NCBI GenBank assembly: GCA_032718475.1
Contig: JAUCBJ010005844.1
Span: 1 to 50,737 of the forward strand
DNA: 50,737 nucleotides
Direction: 5' to 3'
Origin: Nemertoderma westbladi
Taxonomy: Eukaryota > Xenacoelomorpha > Nemertodermatida > Nemertodermatidae
Part shown: positions 13,727 through 24,405 of the stretch, piece after piece
Position numbering within the stretch: the first letter of the stretch is position 1
Layout of the letters: every line of letters starts with the position of its first letter
Notes under the pieces: model-generated
Seen by the model: only the letters and a program-made list of their open reading frames with translations
Told to the model about the DNA's origin: nothing
The model's database searches: none
Made by a program: the position numbers and the translations under genes

Positions 13727-14297
13727 TAATAAATAATAATAATATATATTTATTTATATAGCGCCAAATTTACATAATATACGTACTCTAAGGCGCTGAC
13801 AGCACATAGTACACAGTAATTAATAGTTCGTGAATGCAATAGCAATAGTTATGAAATAAAAAAATCAACTAAAATAATGTAGTAATTAAAAACCAACAAT
13901 AAAAACATCATAAAATATAGTAAAAACAAACAATAAAAACGATCATCGTAAATATTGTAGCATATAGTAAAAAACAAACAATAAAAAAAAACGATCAACG
14001 CAAGCATTCCAGTGCGGGTTAAATTAAAATGTAATTAATGGCAGAATAGAATATAATGGCAGTGATAATGAATTAAAATTAATAGTAAAAACAAACAATA
14101 AAAACAACTGTTATGGTGGACTTTTTAAGATTTAAAATATATTGATGTTAAAAACAATCGTGTATACATCCAGTACTTAAGTTAAAATTAAATTTAAAAT
14201 TGAAAGTAATTAATTAAAAAATGTCAGTCGTCCATTAAAACAAATAAATAATGTTTAGTTTAGATTTAACTTCATATGCACAGCGTAATATAGGACA
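13727..14297 (-). other. LINE 3' UTR with internal direct repeats
   Basis: This AT-rich non-coding end of the LINE contains about four copies of a motif close to AAAAACAAACAATAAAAAC, near 13888, 13922, 13969 and 14087 on the plus strand. Two of these sit in a longer duplicated stretch that also shares GATCA(T/A)CG. The terminal ATT-type microsatellite is at 13727-13760. Confidence 0.75.
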
Positions 14298-14714
14298 CTA
14301 GTTTACGTGGTATTCCAGATTGTACAGGTGAGTTTTTAGACGTTTCTTAAAAATGCCCACATTCGATGATTCGCGTATGGCCGGAGGCAATGCGTTCCAT
14401 ACAGTTGGAGCAGCAATGGAGAACGATCGCCTACCATAATGTTCCGTATTGTAGCGAGGGGCCACGAGTAAACCCAGCCCGCTGGATCGCATCTCGCGGA
14501 TGGGTAGGTACGGAGTTAGTAAGTCGCTTAGATACTTCGGGGCACAGTTATTTACGCATTTCCAAGTTAGCAAGGCAATTTTAAAGTCTATGCGGCGAAC
14601 TATAGGTAACCAGTGCAATGCTTTTAGGGTTGGAGTTATATGGTCCCTCTTCTTTACACCACATAGAAGTCGAGCCGCGGAGTTTTGAACGTACTGTAGT
14701 TTCTGAATGGATTT
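14298..14714 (-). pseudogene. LINE ORF2 C-terminal fragment (reverse transcriptase tail)
   Basis: The minus-strand frame is open from the truncation point to its stop: 139 codons including the stop, with no frameshift. It encodes the tail that follows the reverse transcriptase domain in CR1/L2-type LINEs. In order, it shows KLQYVQNSAARL, then HITPTLKALHWLP with RIDFKI, then APKYLSDLL, then a basic YGRRSFSIAAPTVWNALP block, and finally FKKRLKTHLY close to the end. The endonuclease and the catalytic reverse transcriptase region with its metal-binding aspartates are absent, so the fragment cannot mobilise itself. There is no start codon: the frame enters from the missing 5' part, and the codon at the LHWLP motif is TTG encoding leucine within the protein. 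It is listed as a pseudogene because it is a truncated copy with no promoter. Confidence 0.92.
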
Positions 14715-14715
14715 T

Positions 14716-14730
14716 TACCGAGGTTGAGAA
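14716..14730. repeat. Target-site duplication, right copy
   Basis: TACCGAGGTTGAGAA repeats the bases at 13712-13726. Satellite A resumes in phase immediately after it. Confidence 0.85.
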
Positions 14731-15603
14731 GGTGCGTTGCTTACGAGTTCAGTGTTCGTAGTACCGAGGTTGAGAAGGTGCGTTGCTTACGAGTTCAGTG
14801 TTCGTAGTACCGAGGTTGAGAAGGTGCGTTGCTTACGAGTTCGGTGTTCGTAGTACCGAGGTTGAGAAGGTGCGTTGCTTACGAGTTCGGTGTTCGTAGT
14901 ACCGAGGTTGAGAAGGTGCGTTGCTTACGAGTTCAGTGTTCGTAGTACCGAGGTTGAGAAGGTGCGTTGCTTACGAGTTCAGTTTTCGTAGTACCGAGGT
15001 TGAGAAGGTGCGTTGCTTACGAGTTCGGTGTTCGTACTACCGAGGTTGAGAAGGTGCGTTGCGTACGAGTTCGGTGTTCGTAGTACCGAGGTGGAGAAGG
15101 TGCGTTGCTTACGAGTTCAGTGTTCGTAGTACCGAGGTTGAGAAGGTGCGTTGCTTACGAGTTCGGTGTTCGTAGTACCGAGGTTGAGAAGGTGCGTTGC
15201 TTACGAGTTCAGTGTTCGTAGTACCGAGGTTGAGAAGGTGCGTTGCTTACGAGTTCAGTTTTCGTAGTACCGAGGTTGAGAAGGTGCGTTGCTTACGAGT
15301 TCAGTTTTCGTAGTACCGAGGTTGAGAAGGTGCGTTGCTTACGAGTTCGGTGTTCGTAGTACCGAGGTTGAGAAGGTGCGTTGCTTACGAGTTCAGTTTT
15401 CGTAGTACCGAGGTTGAGAAGGTGCGTTGCTTACGAGTTCGGTGTTCGTAGTACCGAGGTGGAGAAGGTGCGTTGCTTACGAGTTCGGTGTTCGTAGTAC
15501 CGAGGTTGAGAAGGTGCGTTGCTTACGAGTTCGGTGTTCGTAGTACCGAGGTTGAGAAGGTGCGTTGCTTACGAGTTCGGTGTTCGTAGTACCGAGGTTG
15601 CGA

Positions 15604-17495
15604 AGGTGCGTTGCTTACGAGTTCAGTGTTCGTAGTACCGAGGTTGAGAAGGTGCGTTGCTTACGAGTTCGGTGTTCGTACTACCGAGGTTGAGAAGGTG
15701 CGTTGCGTACGAGTTCGGTGTTCGTAGTACCGAGGTTGAGAAGGTGCGTTGCTTACGAGTTCAGTGTTCGTAGTACCGAGGTTGAGAAGGTGCGTTGCTT
15801 ACGAGTTCGGTGTTCGTAGTACCGAGGTTGAGAAGGTGCGTTGCTTACGAGTTCGGTGTTCGTAGTACCGAGGTGGAGAAGGTGCGTTGCTTACGAGTTC
15901 AGTGTTCGTAGTACCGAGGTTGAGAAGGTGCGTTGCTTACGAGTTCGGTGTTCGTAGTACCGAGGTTGAGAAGGTGCGTTGCGTACGAGTTCGGTGTTCG
16001 TAGTACCGAGGTTGAGAAGGTGCGTTGCGTACGAGTTCGGTGTTCGTAGTACCGAGGTTGAGAAGGTGCGTTGCTTACGAGTTCAGTGTTCGTAGTACCG
16101 AGGTTGAGAAGGTGCGTTGCGTACGAGTTCGGTGTTCGTAGTACCGAGGTTGAGAAGGTGCGTTGCGTACGAGTTCGGTGTTCGTAGTACCGAGGTTGAG
16201 AAGGTGCGTTGCGTACGAGTTCGGTGTTCGTAGTACCGAGGTTGAGAAGGTGCGTTGCTTACGAGTTCGGTGTTCGTAGTACCGAGGTGGAGAAGGTGCG
16301 TTGCTTACGAGTTCGGTGTTCGTAGTACCGAGGTTGAGAAGGTGCGTTGCTTACGAGTTCAGTATTCGTAGTACCGAGGTTGAGAAGGTGCGTTGCTTAC
16401 GAGTTCAGTGTTCGTAGTACCGAGGTTGAGAAGGTGCGTTGCTTACGAGTTCAGTGTCGTAGTACCGAGGTTGAGAAGGTGCGTTGCTTACGAGTTCGGT
16501 GTTCGTAGTACCGAGGTGGAGAAGGTGCGTTGCTTACGAGTTCGGTGTTCGTAGTACCGAGGTTGAGAAGGTGCGTTGCTTACGAGTTCAGTATTCGTAG
16601 TACCGAGGTTGAGAAGGTGCGTTGCTTACGAGTTCAGTGTTCGTAGTACCGAGGTTGAGAAGGTGCGTTGCTTACGAGTTCAGTGTCGTAGTACCGAGGT
16701 TGAGAAGGTGCGTTGCTTACGAGTTCAGTGTTCGTAGTACCGAGGTTGAGAAGGTGCGTTGCTTACGAGTTCAGTATTCGTAGTACCGAGGTTGAGAAGG
16801 TGCGTTGCTTACGAGTTCAGTGTTCGTAGTACCGAGGTTGAGAAGGTGCGTTGCTTACGAGTTCAGTGTCGTAGTACCGAGGTTGAGAAGGTGCGTTGCT
16901 TACGAGTTCAGTGTTCGTAGTACCGAGTTTGAGAAGGTGCGTTGCTTACGAGTTCAGTGTTCGTAGTACCGAGGTTGAGAAGGTGCGTTGCTTACGAGTT
17001 CAGTATTCGTAGTACCGAGGTTGAGAAGGTGCGTTGCTTACGAGTTCAGTGTTCGTAGTACCGAGGTTGAGAAGGTGCGTTGCTTACGAGTTCAGTGTTC
17101 GTAGTACCGAGGTTGAGAAGGTGCGTTGCTCACGAGTTCAGTGTTCGTAGTACCGAGTTTGAGAAGGTGCGTTGCTTACGAGTTCAGTGTTCGTAGTACC
17201 GAGGTTGAGAAGGTGCGTTGCTTACGAGTTCAGTGTTCGTAGTACCGAGGTTGAGAAGGTGCGTTGCTTACGAGTTCAGTATTCGTAGTACCGAGGTTGA
17301 GAAGGTGCGTTGCTTACGAGTTCAGTGTTCGTAGTACCGAGGTTGAGAAGGTGCGTTGCTCACGAGTTCAGTGTTCGTAGTACCGAGGTTGAGAAGGTGC
17401 GTTGCGTACGAGTTCAGTGTTCGTAGTACCGAGGTTGAGAAGGTGCGTTGCTCACGAGTTCAGTGTTCGTAGTACCGAGGTTGAGAAGGTGCGTT
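15604..17495. repeat. Segmental copy 2 within satellite A (offset 6046)
   Basis: This is the partner of 9558-11449. It starts shortly after the LINE's right flank and ends where GCGTACG replaces GCTTACG relative to the partner. The near-identity of the copies implies recent duplication or gene conversion. Confidence 0.85.
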
Positions 17496-17584
17496 GCGTA
17501 CGAGTTCAGTGTTCGTAGTACCGAGGTTGAGAAGGTGCGTTGCTTACGAGTTCAGTATTCGTAGTACCGAGGTTGAGAAGGTGC

Positions 17585-19000
17585 GCTACTTACGATACGA
17601 GTTCAGTATTCGTAGTACCGAGGTTGAGAAGGTGCGTTGCTTACGAGTTCAGTGTTCGTAGTACTGAGGTTGAGAAGTACCGAGGTTGAGAAGGTGCGCT
17701 ACTTACGATACGAGTTCAGTATTCGTAGTACCGAGGTTGAGAAGGTGCGTTGCTTACGAGTTCAGTGTTCGTAGTACTGAGGTTGAGAAGTACCGAGGTT
17801 GAGAAGTACCGAGGTTGAGAAGGTGCGTTGCTCACGAGTTCGGTGTTCGTAGTACCGAGGTTGAGAAGGTGCGTTGCTTACGAGTTCGGTGTTCGTAGTA
17901 CCGAGGTTGAGAAGGTGCGTTGCGTACGAGTTCAGTGTTCGTAGTACCGAGGTTGAGAAGGTGCGCTACTTACGATACGAGTTCAGTATTCGTAGTACCG
18001 AGGTTGAGAAGGTGCGTTGCTTACGAGTTCAGTGTTCGTAGTACCGAGGTTGAGAAGGTGCGTTGCTTACGAGTTCAGTGTTCGTAGTACTGAGGTTGAG
18101 AAGTACCGAGGTTGAGAAGTACCGAGGTTGAGAAGGTGCGTTGCTCACGAGTTCGGTGTTCGTAGTACCGAGGTTGAGAAGGTGCGTTGCGTACGAGTTC
18201 AGTGTTCGTAGTACCGAGGTTGAGAAGGTGCGTTGCTTACGAGTTCGGTGTTCGTAGTACCGAGGTTGAGAAGGTGCGTTGCTTACGAGTTCAGTATTCG
18301 TAGTACCGAGGTTGAGAAGGTGCGCTACTTACGATACGAGTTCAGTATTCGTAGTACCGAGGTTGAGAAGGTGCGTTGCTTACGAGTTCAGTGTTCGTAG
18401 TACTGAGGTTGAGAAGTACCGAGGTTGAGAAGTACCGAGGTTGAGAAGGTGCGTTGCTCACGAGTTCGGTGTTCGTAGTACCGAGGTTGAGAAGGTGCGT
18501 TGCTTACGAGTTCGGTGTTCGTAGTACCGAGGTTGAGAAGGTGCGTTGCGTACGAGTTCAGTGTTCGTAGTACCGAGGTTGAGAAGGTGCGCTACTTACG
18601 ATACGAGTTCAGTATTCGTAGTACCGAGGTTGAGAAGGTGCGTTGCTTACGAGTTCAGTGTTCGTAGTACCGAGGTTGAGAAGGTGCGTTGCTTACGAGT
18701 TCAGTGTTCGTAGTACTGAGGTTGAGAAGTACCGAGGTTGAGAAGTACCGAGGTTGAGAAGGTGCGTTGCTCACGAGTTCGGTGTTCGTAGTACCGAGGT
18801 TGAGAAGGTGCGTTGCGTACGAGTTCAGTGTTCGTAGTACCGAGGTTGAGAAGGTGCGTTGCTTACGAGTTCGGTGTTCGTAGTACCGAGGTTGAGAAGG
18901 TGCGTTGCTTACGAGTTCAGTATTCGTAGTACCGAGGTTGAGAAGGTGCGCTACTTACGATACGAGTTCAGTATTCGTAGTACCGAGGTTGAGAAGGTGC
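17585..19000. repeat. 626-bp higher-order repeat with 51-bp variant monomers
   Basis: The marker GCTACTTACGATACGAG occurs at 17585, 17698, 17965, 18324, 18591 and 18950. The pairs 17965/18591 and 18324/18950 are both exactly 626 bp apart. Each period contains the TACTGAGG monomer followed by extra 16-bp sub-repeats and a GCTCACG monomer. Confidence 0.85.
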
Positions 19001-19630
19001 GTTGCTTACGAGTTTAGTGTTCGTAGTACCGAGGTTGAGAAGGTGCGTTGCTTACGAGTTCGGTGTTCGTAGTACCGAGGTTGAGAAGGTGCGTTGCTTA
19101 CGAGTTCAGTGTTCGTAGTACCGAGGTTGAGAAGGTGCGTTGCTTACGAGTTCAGTGTTCGTAGTACCGAGGTTGAGAAGGTGCGTTGCTTACGAGTTCA
19201 GTGTTCGTAGTACCGAGGTTGAGAAGGTGCGTTGCTTACGAGTTCGGTGTTCGTAGTACCGAGGTTGAGAAGGTGCGTTGCTTACGAGTTCAGTGTTCGT
19301 AGTACCGAGGTTGAGAAGGTGCGTTGCTTACGAGTTCAGTGTTCGTAGTACCGAGGTTGAGAAGGTGCGTTGCTTACGAGTTCAGTGTTCGTAGTACCGA
19401 GGTTGAGAAGGTGCGTTGCTTACGAGTTCGGTGTTCGTAGTACCGAGGTTGAGAAGGTGCGTTGCTTACGAGTTCAGTGTTCGTAGTACCGAGGTTGAGA
19501 AGGTGCGTTGCTTACGAGTTCAGTGTTCGTAGTACCGAGGTTGAGAAGGTGCGTTGCTTACGAGTTCGGTGTTCGTAGTACCGAGGTTGAGAAGGTGCGT
19601 TGCTTACGAGTTCAGTGTTCGTAGTACCGA
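18280..19630. repeat. Segmental copy within satellite A (offset 1827), first copy
   Basis: The marker spacing 18324, 18591, 18950 (267 then 359) recurs at 20151, 20418, 20777. The following GAGTTTAGTG variant also recurs about 1827 bp later. The copies diverge near 19630 and 21453, where TACCGAGG is replaced by TACTGAGG. Confidence 0.8.
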
Positions 19631-20104
19631 GGTTGAGAAGGTGCGTTGCTCACGAGTTCAGTGTTCGTAGTACCGAGGTTGAGAAGGTGCGTTGCGTACG
19701 AGTTCAGTGTTCGTAGTACCGAGGTTGAGAAGGTGCGTTGCTTACGAGTTCAGTGTTCGTAGTACCGAGGTTGAGAAGGTGCGTTGCTTACGAGTTCGGT
19801 GTTCGTAGTACCGAGGTTGAGAAGGTGCGTTGCTTACGAGTTCAGTGTTCGTAGTACCGAGGTTGAGAAGGTGCGTTGCTTACGAGTTCGGTGTTCGTAG
19901 TACCGAGGTTGAGAAGGTGCGTTGCTTACGAGTTCAGTGTTCGTAGTACCGAGGTTGAGAAGGTGCGTTGCTCACGAGTTCAGTGTTCGTAGTACCGAGG
20001 TTGAGAAGGTGCGTTGCGTACGAGTTCAGTGTTCGTAGTACCGAGGTTGAGAAGGTGCGTTGCGTACGAGTTCAGTGTTCGTAGTACCGAGGTTGAGAAG
20101 GTGC

Positions 20105-21453
20105 GTTGCTTACGAGTTCAGTATTCGTAGTACCGAGGTTGAGAAGGTGCGCTACTTACGATACGAGTTCAGTATTCGTAGTACCGAGGTTGAGAAGGTG
20201 CGTTGCTTACGAGTTCAGTGTTCGTAGTACTGAGGTTGAGAAGTACCGAGGTTGAGAAGTACCGAGGTTGAGAAGGTGCGTTGCTCACGAGTTCGGTGTT
20301 CGTAGTACCGAGGTTGAGAAGGTGCGTTGCTTACGAGTTCGGTGTTCGTAGTACCGAGGTTGAGAAGGTGCGTTGCGTACGAGTTCAGTGTTCGTAGTAC
20401 CGAGGTTGAGAAGGTGCGCTACTTACGATACGAGTTCAGTATTCGTAGTACCGAGGTTGAGAAGGTGCGTTGCTTACGAGTTCAGTGTTCGTAGTACCGA
20501 GGTTGAGAAGGTGCGTTGCTTACGAGTTCAGTGTTCGTAGTACTGAGGTTGAGAAGTACCGAGGTTGAGAAGTACCGAGGTTGAGAAGGTGCGTTGCTCA
20601 CGAGTTCGGTGTTCGTAGTACCGAGGTTGAGAAGGTGCGTTGCGTACGAGTTCAGTGTTCGTAGTACCGAGGTTGAGAAGGTGCGTTGCTTACGAGTTCG
20701 GTGTTCGTAGTACCGAGGTTGAGAAGGTGCGTTGCTTACGAGTTCAGTATTCGTAGTACCGAGGTTGAGAAGGTGCGCTACTTACGATACGAGTTCAGTA
20801 TTCGTAGTACCGAGGTTGAGAAGGTGCGTTGCTTACGAGTTTAGTGTTCGTAGTACCGAGGTTGAGAAGGTGCGTTGCTTACGAGTTCGGTGTTCGTAGT
20901 ACCGAGGTTGAGAAGGTGCGTTGCTTACGAGTTCAGTGTTCGTAGTACCGAGGTTGAGAAGGTGCGTTGCTTACGAGTTCAGTGTTCGTAGTACCGAGGT
21001 TGAGAAGGTGCGTTGCTTACGAGTTCAGTGTTCGTAGTACCGAGGTTGAGAAGGTGCGTTGCTTACGAGTTCGGTGTTCGTAGTACCGAGGTTGAGAAGG
21101 TGCGTTGCTTACGAGTTCAGTGTTCGTAGTACCGAGGTTGAGAAGGTGCGTTGCTTACGAGTTCAGTGTTCGTAGTACCGAGGTTGAGAAGGTGCGTTGC
21201 TTACGAGTTCAGTGTTCGTAGTACCGAGGTTGAGAAGGTGCGTTGCTTACGAGTTCGGTGTTCGTAGTACCGAGGTTGAGAAGGTGCGTTGCTTACGAGT
21301 TCAGTGTTCGTAGTACCGAGGTTGAGAAGGTGCGTTGCTTACGAGTTCAGTGTTCGTAGTACCGAGGTTGAGAAGGTGCGTTGCTTACGAGTTCGGTGTT
21401 CGTAGTACCGAGGTTGAGAAGGTGCGTTGCTTACGAGTTCAGTGTTCGTAGTA
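20105..21453. repeat. Segmental copy within satellite A (offset 1827), second copy
   Basis: This is the partner of 18280-19630, with the same order of 51-bp variants, 16-bp sub-repeats, GCTCACG and GTTTAGTG markers. Confidence 0.8.
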
Positions 21454-23149
21454 CTGAGGTTGAGAAGTACCGAGGTTGAGAAGTACCGAGGTTGAGAAGG
21501 TGCGTTGCTTACGAGTTCAGTGTTCGTAGTACCGAGGTTGAGAAGGTGCGTTGCTTACGAGTTCAGTGTTCGTAGTACCGAGGTTGAGAAGGTGCGTTGC
21601 TTACGAGTTCGGTGTTCGTAGTACCGAGGTTGAGAAGGTGCGTTGCTTACGAGTTCGGTGTTCGTAGTACCGAGGTTGAGAAGGTGCGTTGCGTACGAGT
21701 TCAGTGTTCGTAGTACCGAGGTTGAGAAGGTGCGCTACTTACGATACGAGTTCAGTATTCGTAGTACCGAGGTTGAGAAGGTGCGTTGCTTACGAGTTCA
21801 GTGTTCGTAGTACCGAGGTTGAGAAGGTGCGTTGCTTACGAGTTCAGTGTTCGTAGTACTGAGGTTGAGAAGTACCGAGGTTGAGAAGTACCGAGGTTGA
21901 GAAGGTGCGTTGCTCACGAGTTCGGTGTTCGTAGTACCGAGGTTGAGAAGGTGCGTTGCTTACGAGTTCAGTGTTCGTAGTACCGAGGTTGAGAAGGTGC
22001 GTTGCTTACGAGTTCAGTGTTCGTAGTACCGAGGTTGAGAAGGTGCGTTGCTTACGAGTTCAGTGTTCGTAGTACCGAGGTTGAGAAGGTGCGTTGCTTA
22101 CGAGTTCAGTGTCGTAGTACCGAGGTTGAGAAGGTGCGTTGCTTACGAGTTCAGTGTTCGTAGTACCGAGGTGGAGAAGACGCGTTGCTTACGAGTTCAG
22201 TGTTCGTAGTACCGAGGTTGAGAAGGTGCGTTGCTTACGAGTTCAGTGTTCGTAGTACCGAGGTTGAGAAGGTGCGTTGCTTACGAGTTCAGTGTTCGTA
22301 GTACCGAGGTTGAGAAGGTGCGTTGCTTACGAGTTCAGTGTCGTAGTACCGAGGTTGAGAAGGTGCGTTGCTTACGAGTTCAGTGTTCGTAGTACCGAGG
22401 TGGAGAAGACGCGTTGCTTACGAGTTCAGTGTTCGTAGTACCGAGGTTGAGAAGGTGCGTTGCTTACGAGTTCGGTGTTCGTAGTACCGAGGTTGAGAAG
22501 GTGCGTTGCGTACGAGTTCAGTGTTCGTAGTACCGAGGTTGAGAAGTACCGAGGTTGAGAAGTACCGAGGTTGAGAAGGTGCGTTGCTCACGAGTTCGGT
22601 GTTCGTAGTACCGAGGTTGAGAAGGTGCGTTGCTTACGAGTTCGGTGTTCGTAGTACCGAGGTTGAGAAGGTGCGTTGCGTACGAGTTCAGTGTTCGTAG
22701 TACCGAGGTTGAGAAGGTGCGCTACTTACGATACGAGTTCAGTATTCGTAGTACCGAGGTTGAGAAGGTGCGTTGCTTACGAGTTCAGTGTTCGTAGTAC
22801 CGAGGTTGAGAAGGTGCGTTGCTTACGAGTTCAGTGTTCGTAGTACTGAGGTTGAGAAGTACCGAGGTTGAGAAGTACCGAGGTTGAGAAGGTGCGTTGC
22901 TCACGAGTTCGGTGTTCGTAGTACCGAGGTTGAGAAGGTGCGTTGCTTACGAGTTCGGTGTTCGTAGTACCGAGGTTGAGAAGGTGCGTTGCGTACGAGT
23001 TCAGTGTTCGTAGTACCGAGGTTGAGAAGGTGCGTTGCTTACGAGTTCAGTATTCGTAGTACCGAGGTTGAGAAGGTGCGCTACTTACGATACGAGTGCG
23101 GTGTTCGTAGTACCGAGGTTGAGAAGTACCGAGGTTGAGAAGGTGCGTT

Positions 23150-24405
23150 GCTTACGAGTTCAGTGTTCGTAGTACCGAGGTTGAGAAGGTGCGTTGCTCA
23201 CGAGTTCAGTGTTCGTAGTACCGAGGTTGAGAAGGTGCGTTGCTTACGAGTTCAGTGTTCGTAATACCGAGGTTGAGAAGACGCGTTGCTTACGAGTTCA
23301 GTGTTCGTAGTACCGAGGTTGAGAAGGTGCGTTGCTTACGAGTTCAGTGTTCGTAGTACCGAGGTTGAGAAGGTGCGTTGCTTACGAGTTCAGTGTTCGT
23401 AGTACCGAGGTTGAGAAGACGCGTTGCTTACGAGTTCAGTGTTCGTAGTACCGAGGTTGAGAAGGTGCGTTGCTTACGAGTTCAGTGTTTGTAGTACCGA
23501 GGTTGAGAAGGTGCGTTGCTTACGAGTTCAGTGTTCGTAGTACCGAGGTTGAGAAGGTGCGTTGCTTACGAGTTCGGTGTTCGTAGTACCGAGGTGGAGA
23601 AGGTGCGTTGCTTACGAGTTCAGTGTTCGTAGTACCGAGGTTGAGAAGGTGCGTTGCTTACGAGTTCGGTGTTCGTAGTACCGAGGTTGAGAAGGTGCGT
23701 TGCTTACGAGTTCAGTGTTCGTAGTACCGAGGTTGAGAAGGTGCGTTGCTTACGAGTTCGGTGTTCGTAGTACCGAGGTTGAGAAGGTGCGCTACTTACG
23801 ATACGAGTGCGGTGTTCGTAGTACCGAGGTTGAGAAGGTGCGTTGCTTACGAGTTCAGTGTTCGTAGTACCGAGGTTGAGAAGGTGCGTTGCTTACGAGT
23901 TCAGTGTTCGTAGTACCGAGGTTGAGAAGACGCGTTGCTTACGAGTTCAGTGTTCGTAGTACCGAGGTTGAGAAGGTGCGTTGCTTACGAGTTCAGTGTT
24001 CGTAGTACCGAGGTTGAGAAGGTGCGTTGCTTACGAGTTCAGTGTTCGTAGTACCGAGGTTGAGAAGACGCGTTGCTTACGAGTTCAGTGTTCGTAGTAC
24101 CGAGGTTGAGAAGGTGCGTTGCTTACGAGTTCAGTGTTTGTAGTACCGAGGTTGAGAAGGTGCGTTGCTTACGAGTTCAGTGTTCGTAGTACCGAGGTTG
24201 AGAAGGTGCGTTGCTTACGAGTTCGGTGTTCGTAGTACCGAGGTGGAGAAGGTGCGTTGCTTACGAGTTCAGTGTTCGTAGTACCGAGGTTGAGAAGGTG
24301 CGTTGCTTACGAGTTCGGTGTTCGTAGTACCGAGGTTGAGAAGGTGCGTTGCTTACGAGTTCAGTGTTCGTAGTACCGAGGTTGAGAAGGTGCGTTGCTT
24401 ACGAG
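23150..24405. repeat. 649-bp higher-order repeat in satellite A
   Basis: The variants GAAGACGCG (23281 and 23930; 23419 and 24068) and TTCAGTGTTTG (23481 and 24130) repeat at a constant 649 bp. That length is 14 monomers plus the 5 bases of one 51-bp variant, so two adjacent blocks were copied. Confidence 0.8.

Larger units (their letters stand above)
13727..14715 (-). mobile_element. 5'-truncated CR1/L2-like LINE inserted in satellite A
   Basis: A 989-bp AT-rich segment replaces satellite sequence and lies on the minus strand. It holds the last 138 codons of a non-LTR retrotransposon ORF2 (14714-14298), a 3' UTR of about 570 bp, and a 3' end at 13727 made of GGCGCTATATAAAT followed by ATT-type microsatellite repeats. 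Such a tail is typical of CR1/L2-group LINEs rather than poly(A)-tailed L1. The 5' side is cut at 14715, the usual outcome of incomplete target-primed reverse transcription. A 15-bp target-site duplication flanks it. The open frame points to a fairly recent insertion. Assignment to CR1/L2 within the Jockey superfamily is inferred from the C-terminal motif and tail; the exact clade is uncertain. Confidence 0.9.

Noticed and set aside
14366-14688. Plus-strand ORFs across the LINE
   Set aside because: They are antisense shadows of the reverse transcriptase tail on the minus strand.
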